A stretch of 63,629 nt of DNA from Silene noctiflora (GCA_009801015.1 VHZZ01003141.1:58189-121817); one strand, 5' to 3'; positions 18,822 to 31,671 are shown, counted from the first letter of the stretch. Notes: generated by a model from the sequence alone, not told the origin. Translations and numbers: made by a program.

Positions 18822-19668
18822 AGGCTACGGTTATACTCAGTATATAGAATCTTTCATACACTACGAGTAATTTAATGACACGTGGCAGCGGTGAGACATG
18901 TAATAGAATCTCCTTTTAGCATTTAAATATAAAGCTANNNNNNNNNNNNNNNNNNNNNNNNNNNNNNNNNNNNNNNNNNNNNNNNNNNNNNNNNNNNNNN
19001 NNNNNNNNNNNNNNNNNNNNNNNNNNNNNNNNNNNNNNNNNNNNNNNNNNNNNNNNNNNNNNNNNNNNNNNNNNNNNNNNNNNNNNNNNNNNNNNNNNNN
19101 NNNNNNNNNNNNNNNNNNNNNNNNNNNNNNNNNNNNNNNNNNNNNNNNNNNNNNNNNNNNNNNNNNNNNNNNNNNNNNNNNNNNNNNNNNNNNNNNNNNN
19201 NNNNNNNNNNNNNNNNNNNNNNNNNNNNNNNNNNNNNNNNNNNNNNNNNNNNNNNNNNNNNNNNNNNNNNNNNNNNNNNNNNNNNNNNNNNNNNNNNNNN
19301 NNNNNNNNNNNNNNNNNNNNNNNNNNNNNNNNNNNNNNNNNNNNNNNNNNNNNNNNNNNNNNNNNNNNNNNNNNNNNNNNNNNNNNNNNNNNNNNNNNNN
19401 NNNNNNNNNNNNNNNNNNNNNNNNNNNNNNNNNNNNNNNNNNNNNNNNNNNNNNNNNNNNNNNNNNNNNNNNNNNNNNNNNNNNNNNNNNNNNNNNNNNN
19501 NNNNNNNNNNNNNNNNNNNNNNNNNNNAAATTTCCTATCAACAGTGAAATAATTCCCTTCTACCTTTTTTAACTTCATTGTTTACAAAAATTGAATTGCC
19601 ACGTGTTAGAATTCTATTAGTGATGTATGGAAGATTCCATACACTAAGTGTAACCGTATCATCTTCCA
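18822..19668. repeat. Inverted repeat flanking the assembly gap
   Basis: The left arm (about 18822-18890: acggttatactcagtatat ... acacgtggca) matches the reverse complement of the right arm (about 19595-19665: acggttacacttagtgtat ... acacgtggca). The two arms are roughly 80% similar by eye over about 65 bp and bracket the N run. Probably a TIR element whose interior was not assembled. Confidence 0.65.
18938..19527. other. Assembly gap (590 N)
   Basis: A run of undetermined bases. No coding call should be made across it; the long open frames reported through it contain only unknown residues. Confidence 0.99.
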
Positions 19669-20734
19669 TACACAAGTGATATATATACTTCTCCTAAACT
19701 TAAAACGGATAGTACTATCTTAAGAAATTGATATTTTTAATTAAATTCTCCCTAATAAACAATCACATTTTTGTGAAACCGAGTAAAATTATGTTTGTTT
19801 CATCACGCAGTTAATGACTAGTGAGCTATGCATGAGCTACCTAAGGTATTAAAAGTGTCTTAGTACCTTAAATAGTTATTAAATATCATTTTCTACTTTG
19901 ACTTTTAAACATATATTAAAGCACTAAAATGTCTATTATTTTGATATATCTCGTGATTATATAAAACGTGCGTTTTTCAAAAGGCAACCAAACGAACCTA
20001 TAATATTTACATATATGGCTATAACCTACATGAAAATGAACATTACAAAGAATGGTAAACAATGTGGACTAGGTAGTTATGTTTCCATACTAAAGCATTC
20101 ATACTAATACGAGATTTATCACACCCGGTTCCTTGAGAAACACAGTGTAACCTTATTTAAGTAATTGTTTAAATAAATAATACATATTAACTTAAATTAT
20201 AAAATACAATGTACGAGTAATATACATGAAAACATATTATAATTTCATATGTGTTCTTGCCAGAAAATTTTGATCCCTTCGTAATAGTAAGAAGATAATT
20301 TTTTTTTGAATAAGACGAGTTGCACAATTACAAGACATTGACCAATTAACCCCTAAGATGTAGGTGCTTTATTATTATTATTTTTTTTGATTTCCCATTC
20401 CGTTAACTAGGACTAAACCCCTACGCCCAAATTACGAGTTATTATAAGAGACTCGGGAGTAAAAAACCATTTTAATAAACTTATAAAAAGTCATGTTAGG
20501 TACATTAAACGAATCACAAAATCAAAAAAAAAATGTGGTATTAATTTGGAGATGATTTGAAATGATATCGACCGAATGATGGATAGTGTTCTTCTTAAAT
20601 GAGAATTTGTGACGGAAACGTATATGTGATTAATTAAAGCGTGTATTATGTTGCGATGTTGGTACATCGTATCTCATGATGCGACGTTTAATAATTTGTT
20701 TCCTAAACTACAAAAACAATACCAGTTACTGTAT

Positions 20735-21942
20735 TATACTCTCCGCCGCTGCTCTCCTTCTCTCTGTTTTCCACATTCATCACCGTAATCATCACTATTA
20801 TTATTCTTCCTCATAATAAATTCATAATTTAGAAATGTATTACTCCAATTTCCCTTAATTTCAGGATACTTTCTTTATTTTTTTCCTCTTTTATTCTTCT
20901 TAATTAAATCTTAATTATTATTCTCACCAACTCATTCAATTTTCCAACTAAACAAAGCCTTTTTTCAGTGAACAAATTTACTGCTTTCCTTGTTCTTCCT
21001 TTTATTCTTCAATTTTCGAGTTATTTGTTTCACATTAACTGATCACTCTCAGGTTAGCTGTTCATCATTTTGGGTTGCTGTTTTTTTGTGTTTTGAATTC
21101 TGGGTTTTGCTTTGTTTTTTAATTTGTGTATGTTTTCAATTGGGTTATGGGGTTTATGTTGAATACAAATTCTTGTTTAAGACGATAGATGAGACAAAAA
21201 TGGGGTAATATTTAACTCGTTTTGTACTTAAAGACGGATATGGTCATACGGAGTATTAAGGAAGACAAACTGGTTCTTATACTGGGTTTCTTAACCTGAT
21301 TTTTTTTTTTTGGTTTTTTTTAATAATAATTTAATGTGAATTTTATGTTGTATGATGATTGATGAATGTTGATAGTGGTACTACTCTTTCTGCATGTGTA
21401 AATAGTTTTCAAGGCTTTGTTTTTAATGAATTTCTGCAAGAATTTTTTTAACAGTTACTTCGTCTCAATCATTTGTTTTTACTTGATTAAAATATCCTTT
21501 ATAATTAATCTAAAAGGTAAATAAATGATTGAGACGGAAATAGGAGGTTAGAAAGATTTGTAATTTGGATATTAATGTCATGATCCTTTTATTATAGGGG
21601 AGTATGATATGAATTTCCCTAAATTTAGAACACGCAAATTCATTAATTTGATCATGAGCATTATGTAAAACTGCTTACTATAATCTGAAAATTGGTAAAT
21701 TGGTTTTTCCATATACTCTTAAAAATTGGTTTAAAGCTCCTTAAATCCGTCATTTTCAAATGCTATATTTTGGCAATTTTATTGGTTACTCCATCCTCCT
21801 TAATTTGTGGAATCATAAATCTAATCTTCGTTTACTCATCATTAAACATTTTTAGGAGTATATGTTAGAATTCGGAAAAACCAATTAAGTTTTAGGAAGC
21901 TAATGATAATTGATGAATATTATAGGTGGGATATCTATTTCA
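20735..21942 (+). other. Likely TMK promoter/5'UTR and 5'UTR intron
   Basis: CT-rich leader sequence at about 20740-20800 and 20870-21050, then a good donor (ctctcag|gttagc at 21053) and a possible acceptor attatag|gtggg ending at 21925, just before the ATG at 21943. This would be a leader intron of about 870 bp. A Stowaway-like MITE with cgtctcaatcattt inverted ends lies at about 21456-21550 within it. Splicing is inferred. Confidence 0.5.
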
Positions 21943-24900
21943 ATGTGGATGGAGCATTCCAGGGTTTTTACCCTGGGGCCAGTTGTTGTTCAGACGGTTG
22001 TTCTTGTGGTGTCATTACTCCTGGTGACGATAATGGCACTTGCCCCGTCTGATTTCGATGCAATGCAGCTACTTAAAAAAAATCTGGACTTTTCTTCATC
22101 AGATGTTAAGTGGGCTAATGCGGACCCGTGTCAATGGGAGAAAGTCCAATGTGATCTCAATCGAGTCACTCGTATTCAGCTAGTTAAGCAAAACCTGGGT
22201 GGCTCTCTATCACCTGCAATTGCCAACCTGACAAACCTTAAAGTGTTTGAGGTTATGTCCAACAATTTGTCGGGTCCATTACCGAGTTTTAAGGGGTTGA
22301 GCTCACTTCAGACACTGAATGTCCATACTAATCAGTTTGGTTCCATTCCCTCAGATTTCTTTGACGGGTTGACCTCTCTCGCTGCAGTTTATCTAGACAA
22401 CAATCCGTTTAGTCCTTGGTCTATACCAGATGGGCTTCAGAGTGCGATGTCTTTGACGAATTTCTCTGCAGTCTCTGCAAATATTGTTGGTAAAATACCT
22501 GATTTTTTCAATGCCAGCACTTTCCCAAGTTTGGCGAATTTGCATTTGTCATTGAATAGCCTTGAGGGTGGTGTTCCCCCGGGCTTTGGGAGTCTTCCAC
22601 TCCAAACCCTGTGGTTGAATGGGCAAAAGGATTCAAATGGTGCTCGGACCCTTAATGGTACAGTTGAGTTTTTGCAGAACATGACCCAATTAGTACAGAT
22701 ATGGTTTAATATGAATGGGTTTACTGGTCCTATACCGGATTTATCAGGATTATCAGGTCTGCAGTTTTTGAATTTGAGAGATAATAGTCTTACGGGTCCA
22801 GTACCTCCCTCTTTAACGAAAATGCTGTCGCTTAAGGTGGTCAATTTTACCAACAATGCTTTACAAGGGCCTACCCCTAAGTTCAGTTCTTCTGTAGCTG
22901 TTGATATGTTGCCTAACCTGAACAGCTTCTGTTTGACTGACCCTGGAGTGGAATGTGATAGCCGTGTGAATGCTTTAATATCAGTTCTCGAACCGTTTGG
23001 GTACCCTTTAGAATTAGCAAATGCATGGAAAGGCAATGATCCTTGTACCTTTACGATGGGGATAACTTGTTCTGGAGGCAACATTAGCGTCATCAATTTA
23101 CAGAATAAGAACCTCAGTGGTACTCTCTCGCCTAATTTTGCAGCTCTTACATCAGTTCAGACTTTAAATCTTGCCCATAATGACCTCACTGGTACCATTC
23201 CCGATTCACTCACGACGATGCCTAATCTCAAAACGCTCGATCTTTCATACAATCATTTAAATGTGGATAAGAAGCCAGCTTTTACCCATACTTCGGTTAA
23301 TCTTGTTAACAATATTGTTATTAGCCAGGCTCCTCCACCTGGCAGCAGTTCTTCTGGTAAGTCTGGAGGAACTAGTTCCTCAGAATCTAAAGGAACTAGC
23401 GGAAAGAGCTCGGGAACTGGAATAAAGGTTGGAGTCATAATTGGCGGTATTTGCGTTATTTTGTTTGCTGGTTTATTGCTATTGTATTTTTCGAGAAGGA
23501 AGAGGGTTCATGATAAAGATAAACTACAATCTCAAACAATTGTTGTCCATCCTAATCATTCGGGGTCAGATGGTGCTCTCAAAATCACAGTTGCTGGCTC
23601 TGGCGCCAATGGCAAGGCAATGAGTGAAGGTTATAGTCAAGGAAGTAATGGTCAAGGTGACGTCCATGTGATAGAAACAAATAGCATGGTCATTTCTATA
23701 CAAGTCTTACGGAGTGTGACAAACGACTTTTCCAATGATAAAATCTTAGGAAAGGGGGGTTTTGGTACTGTCTATGAAGGAAAGTTACCCGATGAAACCA
23801 AGGTAGCTGTAAAAAGGATGAACTCTGGAGCCTTAGGAGATAAGGGTCTGGTAGAATTTCAGTCTGAGATTGCGGTTCTTACTAAGGTTCGACATCGTCA
23901 TTTGGTTGGTCTCTTGGGATACTGTTTGGATGGAATTGAGAAAATTCTTGTTTATGAGTACTTACCACAAGGTACGTTAAGCAGGTATCTGTTTAACTGG
24001 AAAGAGGAAGGATTAAAACCCCTTGCGTGGGCACAAAGGTTAACAATCTCATTAGATGTGGCTAGAGGAGTGGAATATCTACATAGTTTGGCTCATCAAA
24101 GTTTCATTCACAGGGATCTTAAGCCTTCTAATATTCTTCTGGGAGATGATATGCGGGCTAAAGTGGCTGATTTTGGACTTGTTCGACTTGCTCCTGATGG
24201 AAAAACTTCAATAGAGACCAGACTTGCAGGAACTTTTGGTTATTTGGCACCTGAATATGCAGGTAAATAATTTATTTCCTGATACCATTAAATATATTCG
24301 GAGTATTTTTTTGTTTTCCTTCATTCATAATACCTGAGTGAACATGAGGGAATTACAGTACTTAAGATAGATATTTGGGTTTTGTTCATTACAGAAATTT
24401 GTATGAGCCGGTATTACATATGAGACGATCCCATTAAACATATAATTAGTTACCGTATACACAAATATTTGGGTTTTTCCTAGACCCTGTCAAACAATTA
24501 CTTGTATTACCATCATGCGAAATACTTTACGCTCCATGTGCTTTCTCAACTTATTGATAAAGAACTACACTAGGTTGTGCTTGCAATTCTGTTTGTGCTT
24601 GCCTATGATAGATAGTGCTTGCAGCATGTAAATACTTTATGCTCTCTGTTTCTTTTCCTAAGATAGGCTATGCTCACAATTCTGTTTGTATTTGACGACG
24701 CCAGTCAATCTCTTTATCTTAGTTCAAAAACGCGCTGCAAGCACACCGAGGCTCAAGTTCTCTGAAGCACTAGCCAATACCTCAAGTGCCTTTCATATCA
24801 CTCTACTGTGCAATTTCCATTTTGTTTTCCCTTCTAGTTCTATTATTATTATTATATATGCTTCCCACCTCAAGCCTTGTAATTGATGTTTTTTATCTCA

Positions 24901-25703
24901 AAATGTTGTTGCTGTGATGCCTTTGGCATTGCCACCTTTTATCTTAGTTGATGCAAAGTACATAGATCTATATTTGGTTGTGCATTGGCACATCAGTAAT
25001 TCAGTATTGCAAACTATTGCTATGCACAAATGCGTGGACTTTCCGTGATCTGCTATCTTTTTTCCAAAGTTGTCCTGGAAAATTTGTTCATCCAGAGTAA
25101 ATTTCCATACTTGACTTTTGTTATTTGGATTTCTGCCTAAATTATTTTTTCTTTCTTGGCTATTTGACAGTGATGGGACGGATAACAACAAAAGTCGACG
25201 TGTTTAGTTTTGGCGTTATCTTGATGGAGATGATCACAGGACGAAAGGCGCTAGATGAGTCTCAACCAGAGGACAGTGTTCATCTGGTCACTTGGTTCCG
25301 AAGAATGTACATCAACAAGGATACATTCCACAAAGCCATTGACCCCACCATTGATCTAGACGAAGATACACTTGACAGTGTCAACACCGTTGCTGAGCTA
25401 GCAGGTCATTGCTGTGCAAGGGAGCCGAGTCAAAGGCCTGAAATGGGCCACGTAGTGAATGTGATCTCTTCTCTCGCACATAAGTGGAAGCCGACAGAAG
25501 ACAGCTCGGACGACCTGTTCGGGATCGATTTCGACATGAACTTACCACAAGCCCTTAAAAAGTGGCAGGCACTTGGAGATAGCAATACTGATACTTCTAT
25601 GTCCTCATTCTTTGCAAGCGGGGATAGTTCCCAAAGTTCTCAGAGCGTACCAACTAGACCCTCGAATTTTGCTGAGCCTCTTACCTCTTTGGATGCTAGG
25701 TGA
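21943..25703 (+). CDS. TMK: TMK-family LRR receptor-like kinase
   Basis: Exon 1 is 21943-24262 and exon 2 is 25171-25703; 2853 nt, 950 residues, close to known TMKs. Order: N-terminal hydrophobic signal segment (about 13-35); leucine-rich repeats split by a non-LRR island with paired Cys ([19 protein letters not shown]); Ser/Gly-rich juxtamembrane; transmembrane helix (about 495-516); kinase from about 595. Kinase motifs: GKGGFG, VAVKRM (Lys near 625), [22 protein letters not shown]. It is an RD-type, probably active kinase. The single coding intron splits the codon after YA in subdomain VIII. TMKs sit at the plasma membrane and act in auxin signalling and growth; that role is known for the family and inferred here. 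I prefer the ATG at 21943 over the in-frame ATG at 21913 because a leader-intron acceptor appears to fall between them. Confidence 0.94.
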
Positions 25704-26602
25704 GGCTGAAGAGGACCGAAGAAAACTGTTCTGGCCGTATAAGTGTCATGCAACCGATAGTGGTACATTATAAATACTTGTAGTATGACAATCAAGTTTC
25801 GTCTTGTTTGTTCATTCTTCGACATTCTTTATACCAGGTGTTCAAATGGAACATCTAGTGCATACATAAATAGTTTCTTGGACTATAGTATTTATAGAGG
25901 AGTTGGGATTGATGTTCCTTGTGCATCAACTTTTCTCGACTTTTAATCTTGATGTGTATGTGTGAATTGTCCTCCATCGTAAGTAACCAACTGCTTCTGC
26001 AGAGAGCGGAGGGCCAAATAGGCGCCACAGTCCCGGCACAAGACTCTTGATTTTTCTCACAAACTCTCGCTCTAGGTACTAACACATGTATTCTTGTATC
26101 TACGAGTGGTCTTCCAACTGGATGTTTTTACACACGGACTATACAACACGAAAAATGGGCTGGGTTTCGGTCAATTACCCGAGTGGCTAAGTTATGATAG
26201 ATGAGGGTGAATACGCATACCACAAGCCGAAAACAACCCTGGATTAAGATGGTGCGAGTGTGTGATCCATGTCTTTGCCTTGTGATATAAACTAAGTACA
26301 CAATTGACTGACGGGGACAACCCCATAATATACAAGTAAATGTGTGTCTAAATCGTTCATAAGTTGTACGGTTAAATGGTTAACACTTAATAGTCAAGAC
26401 TCAAGTCACAAATATTACTACTATCGTCTCGGTTAATTATTTACATTTTTTTTATTGGGGCGTGTTACTCATTTATTTACTTTCCATTCTCGTGTGCACC
26501 TTTTCTTCACCTTTTCCATTTTTTAAAACAGTTTTATGTAAAAAGTAAACGTAAATAATTGATTGGACCGAAAATGAATACTACAAAGTCTAACGATATT
26601 AG
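25704..26602. other. TMK 3'UTR and intergenic
   Basis: The first few hundred bases are presumably the TMK 3'UTR. About 26415-26585 is a degenerate Stowaway-like MITE (cgtctcggttaattattta near the left end, gtaaataattgattggacc near the right end). No gene seen. Confidence 0.5.
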
Positions 26603-26610
26603 CCTGGTAT

Positions 26611-27208
26611 TAGACCTGTCAAACGGGTCGGGCGGGTCGGGTCAGAATACGGGTCGGGTCGAATACAGGTCGGGTCAGATACGGGTCATGGGTCGGGTTA
26701 GGGTCAGAATACGGGTCAAGAAATAATTTCTAACGTCTTTTTTAATCTATTTTTTTAATTTAAAAAATAATTTTTAAAAACGTAAAACATATTTAAAATT
26801 AATATTTTAATCATATTCAACGTTTACATTAGTTATTTCAACGTTTACATTAATTATATTGACATAATTATTAAATTAAAGTTTTTTTAATAATTATTTT
26901 AGTATCAAGTATTGTAAAAGTGATATAAAATTGACTTTTTANTTATGTTTNTAATTTTTAATAATAAAAAACAATTTTTTAACAATTTTTTTCAAATATA
27001 ATATAAAAATATTAATATTTTAATAAAAATCTTGATTTATCTTTTACCCAACGGGTTGATCCGTTCGGGTCGGGTCTTGACCCTAAAATAACGGGTCATT
27101 TCAAATTCAGGTCAAACGGGTCATGAGTCGAAAAAACCAGGTTTATAACCCTAAAAAACGGATCGGGCGGATCGGGTTTTCGGATCGGGTCGAGTTTTGA
27201 CAGGTTTA
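26611..27208. mobile_element. hAT MITE with CGGGTCGGGTC repeats
   Basis: A 598-bp element with ends TAGACCTGTCAAAC and, inverted, TAAACCTGTCAAAAC. It is flanked by a perfect 8-bp duplication CCTGGTAT (26603-26610 and 27209-27216). Subterminal regions are packed with ggtcgggtc/gacccgac words and the centre is AT-rich. The 8-bp TSD and TA-starting TIR place it in hAT. It ends 101 bp before the SHH1-like gene's end-of-TSD-to-ATG interval, i.e. in that gene's promoter or leader. Two unresolved bases at 26942 and 26951. Confidence 0.88.
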
Positions 27209-27317
27209 CCTGGTATTGACTGGATAAAAGGCCTCGTTTTACCCAACAAAGTTTGCAACTTTTATATCAGAATCAGAAAACAAAGTACTCCAGGCTACTA
27301 GCACAGGTTTTCTTGCA

Positions 27318-30300
27318 ATGGATCGTCTTAGGCACAGAGAAAGAGTGGTCTTTTCTGGGTTTACTCATGCCGAAGTATGAAACTGTTCTGATCTTTGCAT
27401 TTTTTATTTTTCATATTTATGCATTATTTTCATCTGGGTTTTTTATTAGGTTTAATTTAGTGTCATCTTGCTTTGTTTTGCCTCCTCAACTTTATGTTTG
27501 TTGGGTAGCTTTCTTCTGCCATTGTGCTATTCATCAAGTAATTCATACTTTGTCTTTGCTTTGTTGATTGATTTCCCTAATTCATTTTGTTTAATTTGAT
27601 TATTTCTTCTGGAAATTTGGTTTATGAATAAGTAAGTTTTGAACTACACTGTATGTTACAGGAGATTCAAAAAAGAGCTTTTTTTTATAAAAAAAATTAC
27701 TCCCTCCGTTCCAGTCATTTGTTGTCCTTTCATTTTGGCACAAAGACCAAGGAAAAAGGAGGGAGCCAATTATAAGATGACAAGTAGACTAAATTGAATG
27801 TGAAAGATCAAATTACTCATCAAATGCAATCCTAAAATAGAAATGACAACAATTGACTGTGACACCCAAAAATGGAAAAGGACAACATATGACCGGGGCG
27901 GAGGGAGTACTTTTCTGTGGGTGGTTGGGGTGGGATGGGATGGGATGGGATGGGGGGCTATTTTCGTTGCGAAACAGGGTGATGATCTCTGAGAGTTAAG
28001 GCTTTGTTTGGATTGGATGTTAGTGGGGAAGGAGAGGGGAGAGGTATGGTGGGAAGGGAAAGGAGGGAGAGGGAGAGTTAGGTGAGAGGGAGCGGAATGA
28101 GGGTGTTTTCCTTCCGATTCTTTAACATGTTGGAAGTATTTTGATTTGCTTTGTTAGGAGGGATAAGGATCCCTCAGTTTATTTGCTTACTATCGAGATG
28201 ACACTCCCCTTCTTTTCCATTCGAATTCTTCAATACAAACAAGGTGTAAAGCTAGTAGTGTTAGGAAAGCAATAAAATATCCCTTTAGTCATCACCGCTT
28301 TCACTTTCAAACATAATGTATAAGTATCAAAAATGTATATTGCAAATTTGTCATGCTAAATATCATCTTTGAATCTGCCCCTTTGAAGATGCCAGTTTCC
28401 TGATGATCAGCTTCATTCACTCATGTATCCATGAAAGAATTTCGTTCACAAGACATATTGTGTCTATGCATGGTTGTGCATCTCGAGACTGTGTTGTCTT
28501 TGTAACATATTAAAAGAATGCTGGTTCCCTGACGGTGCCCAAAAATTGGCTGCTATATTTGTTTTAGTTTTTAGTATTATTAATTTACTCCGTAATTTCC
28601 CATACCAAGGGGAGTGATGGTTCATCACTAAATTCTTGCTTACAGATTGAGAAACTGGAGAACTTGTATGCTGAATATGGTGAATTGTCCGTTAATCGGG
28701 ATTTTTGCCTAAAAATTGCAAAGAGTATTAAGTAAGTTCTAAACTACTAATGTCTCTTGAGAGTGAACTAAGCACTGTTCTTAGTAGTTTTTACTTTTTA
28801 GGGCCTTTAGGCTTTGGCTGCACTCTTTCCAAATCTTAAATATTTTGCAGTCGTTCTGCAGGACGAGCTGGCAAACCTGTTGTAAAGTGGGCTGAGGTGC
28901 TTCCTCTTATAAACATACCATTCATTTCTGCCAAATTTTACGGTGGTCTGTGTTGTTTATCTAATTGCATCTCAGCTGTCTTGTAGGTGCAAAGTTGGTT
29001 TCAAAACCGGTTGCAGTCACATCCTATTAATGCAGCTTTACCATCTAAGAATGAGAAGGAAATTATTCCATCGCCTGATGTGTCTAATTTTGCTGCTCGC
29101 CCAGATGTCTCTGATCCTAAAAAGATTAATGAATCTGACCAAGGCCATAAAGGTACCTCATTTTGTCAGTTACTCAGTCTTAATGAATGAGTAGAGTTAA
29201 TTACAGTTCATGTGTTACTGAGCTTCCTTATTCCTTACTAATCTGGACCTAGCCTCTTACTCTATGGATATCATCTGGTGAAGGTTATCAATGCGCCCAA
29301 AGTGATTTATCTTTTGACATTCCATATATATTTCGTAGAATATTTCACGAGTATCCTCTGGGAGGCTAGAATTAATTCCGTGTACTTGTCTATCTTCGCA
29401 GAATGCATGATTTTGTTTGCTAACAGGGAATTTCTGATTTCAAAAGAATTTTCGGTGATTAGAGACTATATAAGTTTATGACTTCCGATCACCCAATTGT
29501 TCTCTTATTTCGTTTTGTTTGTGGCTGGTTGAAAACTGTCAGATATGCTTACAGCCGAGGCTGTTTTCAGGCTGCTAACATTCATTTACTTGAAGAAAGT
29601 GTGTGTACAGTAACTGCAAGGCTGTAATTCCTTCGTTCTCAATTACTTCAAGCTTTAACTATGATTTTTAGTCCCCGATAACTGTTTCGCTTCGTAGTCC
29701 CCATTTAATGCGTCTATATGCCTTTAGTTTAGAGAACCCAGTCCTTGCAAATTCTCAGATTTTTCTTGTCTGTATCTTTAGCTAAGATTTCTACACTTCT
29801 GTCATTCTTTTCCTTGGTAATACTTTTTTTTTTAAAAATCTTATCAAAGTCTCTTCATTATTGTAAATAATCTGGAAAATTTTCATGTAGTCGATGCAAA
29901 ACATTATACTAATTTCTCCTGCCTTCTTTATTTTGAGCAGAGGATGAAAAGTTACCAGATTTATCAGCGCTGGAGTTTGAGGCTAGGTCATCTAGGGATG
30001 GAGCATGGTAAGTACCAAGCGAGCCAAAAGTACCTGTGAGGCCGTACAATTCCCCATTTTGATCCTTGGAGTTGAGTTTAAAGCAATGGTCGATGATACT
30101 TCATCCTCTTGTGCAGCCTACTTGTTCGAATGTTCAGACATTTCTGTGATTGTATTTTTACGAAGTCATGTGTTCACTCTAAACCTTATAGTTTCTTAAG
30201 CTTGTGCTTTTTGCCTTCTGATCAGGTATGACGTTGAAAGATTCCTCAACCACAGAATTGTAAACTCGGCTGAAGTGGTAAGTGGCCATTCTTTAGCTTT

Positions 30301-31671
30301 CACTTCCAATGGTATTTTTCTCATGTTATGTAGTAAGTAGAAGACAACTTTCGATTGCATTTAATTATAATTGATTGACGACAGCGTTGTCTTTATTAGT
30401 CCACATACCATCAGGTCAAATGGGTTAATTCTTTAGAAGAATTGCTCCCTAGTGAGCCAGACTTTCGAGCTAGATGTAGTGGTAGAAAACGAGTCTCTGA
30501 ATAATTGTGTTTTTAAGGATGAAATCTTTATTTGACCCTTACCACTTCTTCACTTCTCCAATGAGAGCCAAATAAGGGAGTCCCGCATGATTTAAAGCCT
30601 TTTTTTCGAAACATTTCTTTGTTTCACTTTACAAAATGAATATTTCAAATATTTTTGTTTCAAAGACATAGTCTGGCATCTATATCTCATTTAGAACAGG
30701 GTCCCCATGTCTGAAAATTGAGCCATGGCCGAGTCCAACACTTGGATATGTATCCCGTGTGCTAGTAACATAGGAGGTTTCAATCCATTTCTACCAATGA
30801 TTGGGGCGAATATAGTTGTCCAATAAGGCAGTAACTCCACACAGCTTTTCTCTCCAAGTAAATTTTCTGCAAGTCTGGTATTCATATGAGGCAGACAGGT
30901 GAGCTTTAGCTGTGTTGTATAATGCAGGAAGTTCGTGTAAGATTTGTTGGTTTTGGTTCAGAAGAGGATGAGTGGGTTAATGTGAAAAATGATGTGCGGG
31001 AGCGATCAATTCCCTTGGAGAATTGGGATTGCCAGAAAGTTAAAGTTGGGGAAGTCATGCTCTGTCTTCAGGTAACGAACTGTAAGCCTTGCCTTTCTCG
31101 TTTGATGTTTTCTGAATGTTTTGTAATATTACGAATTCAAGTTTATACAAATTCTATGGAATTACTTTGCCAACCAATTCTGCGAATTTGCTCTAGAGCT
31201 GCAAACAGTTTACAAAAAGACATCGACTTATTTCGGATAAATACTTTTCCCCAGAGTTCCAGACCTCAGTTTGCCATTTTTGCTTTTATCTTAGACCAAT
31301 TAAAAAAGGTTCCTGTTTTTGTTGTCAATATTGGCATTCTTATCTCGCATCTTTTACTGAACAGGAAAGAAAAGATCAGGCAATATATTATGATGTGCGT
31401 ATATTGGATATTAAGCGAAAAATGCATGATATAAGGGGCTGCAGGTGCATCTTCTCAGTTCAGTACCTCCATGACACGAGTGAGGCAAGTAACAATTCAT
31501 GCATCCTTTGATACTGCTACCTACTTTTTTACAGAAACTTACGGAGTATATGAGAGTGAGACGTGAAACTTACCCATTGATACAGTTTCATATCCAAAAG
31601 GTCACATTTTGTCCTTTTTTTTTCCCAAACAGGAAAATGTTCGTTTGCGGAGATTGTGTCGCATTATATGA
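27318..31671 (+). CDS. SHH1: SAWADEE homeodomain homolog, SHH1/DTF1-like
   Basis: Exons: 27318-27374, 28646-28731, 28851-28896, 28987-29152, 29941-30007, 30226-30277, 30928-31071, 31365-31484, 31633-31671; 777 nt, 258 residues, the length I recall for Arabidopsis SHH1. N-terminal divergent homeodomain ([13 protein letters not shown] ... [14 protein letters not shown], about 1-72), a polar linker, then the SAWADEE domain (about 125-258). Y142, F164 and F167 have the spacing of the SHH1 methyl-lysine cage (Y140/F162/F165 from memory). C193, C204, H227, C232 and C234 are candidate zinc ligands. SHH1 reads H3K9 methylation and recruits RNA polymerase IV in RNA-directed DNA methylation. Intron 8 uses a GC donor (GAG|gcaagt at 31485). 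Exon 9 encodes only 12 residues, ending RLCRII. The shorter SHH2-type reading is less likely because SHH2 proteins are longer. Confidence 0.9.
27700..27907. mobile_element. Stowaway MITE in SHH1-like intron 1
   Basis: A 208-bp element with ends CTCCCTCCGTTCC and GGGGCGGAGGGAG, flanked by TA on both sides (27698-27699 and 27908-27909). It shares internal sequence (ggcacaaagaccaaggaaaa) with the decayed copy at 42366-42573. Tc1/mariner type, non-coding. Confidence 0.88.
27999..28252. repeat. Fold-back MITE-like repeat in SHH1-like intron 1
   Basis: Left end aggctttgtttggattgg; the right end inverts to gctttacaccttgtttgtattg. A purine-rich left arm faces pyrimidine-rich right sequence. Similar in design to the element in CRBN intron 7 (5573-5845). 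Exact ends uncertain. Confidence 0.5.

Noticed and set aside
18861..19578. Two long open frames on the minus strand
   Set aside because: They are open only because the run of N contains no stop codons.
22437..23096. 219-codon open frame on the minus strand
   Set aside because: It is antisense to the LRR coding exon of the TMK gene, with no domain of its own.
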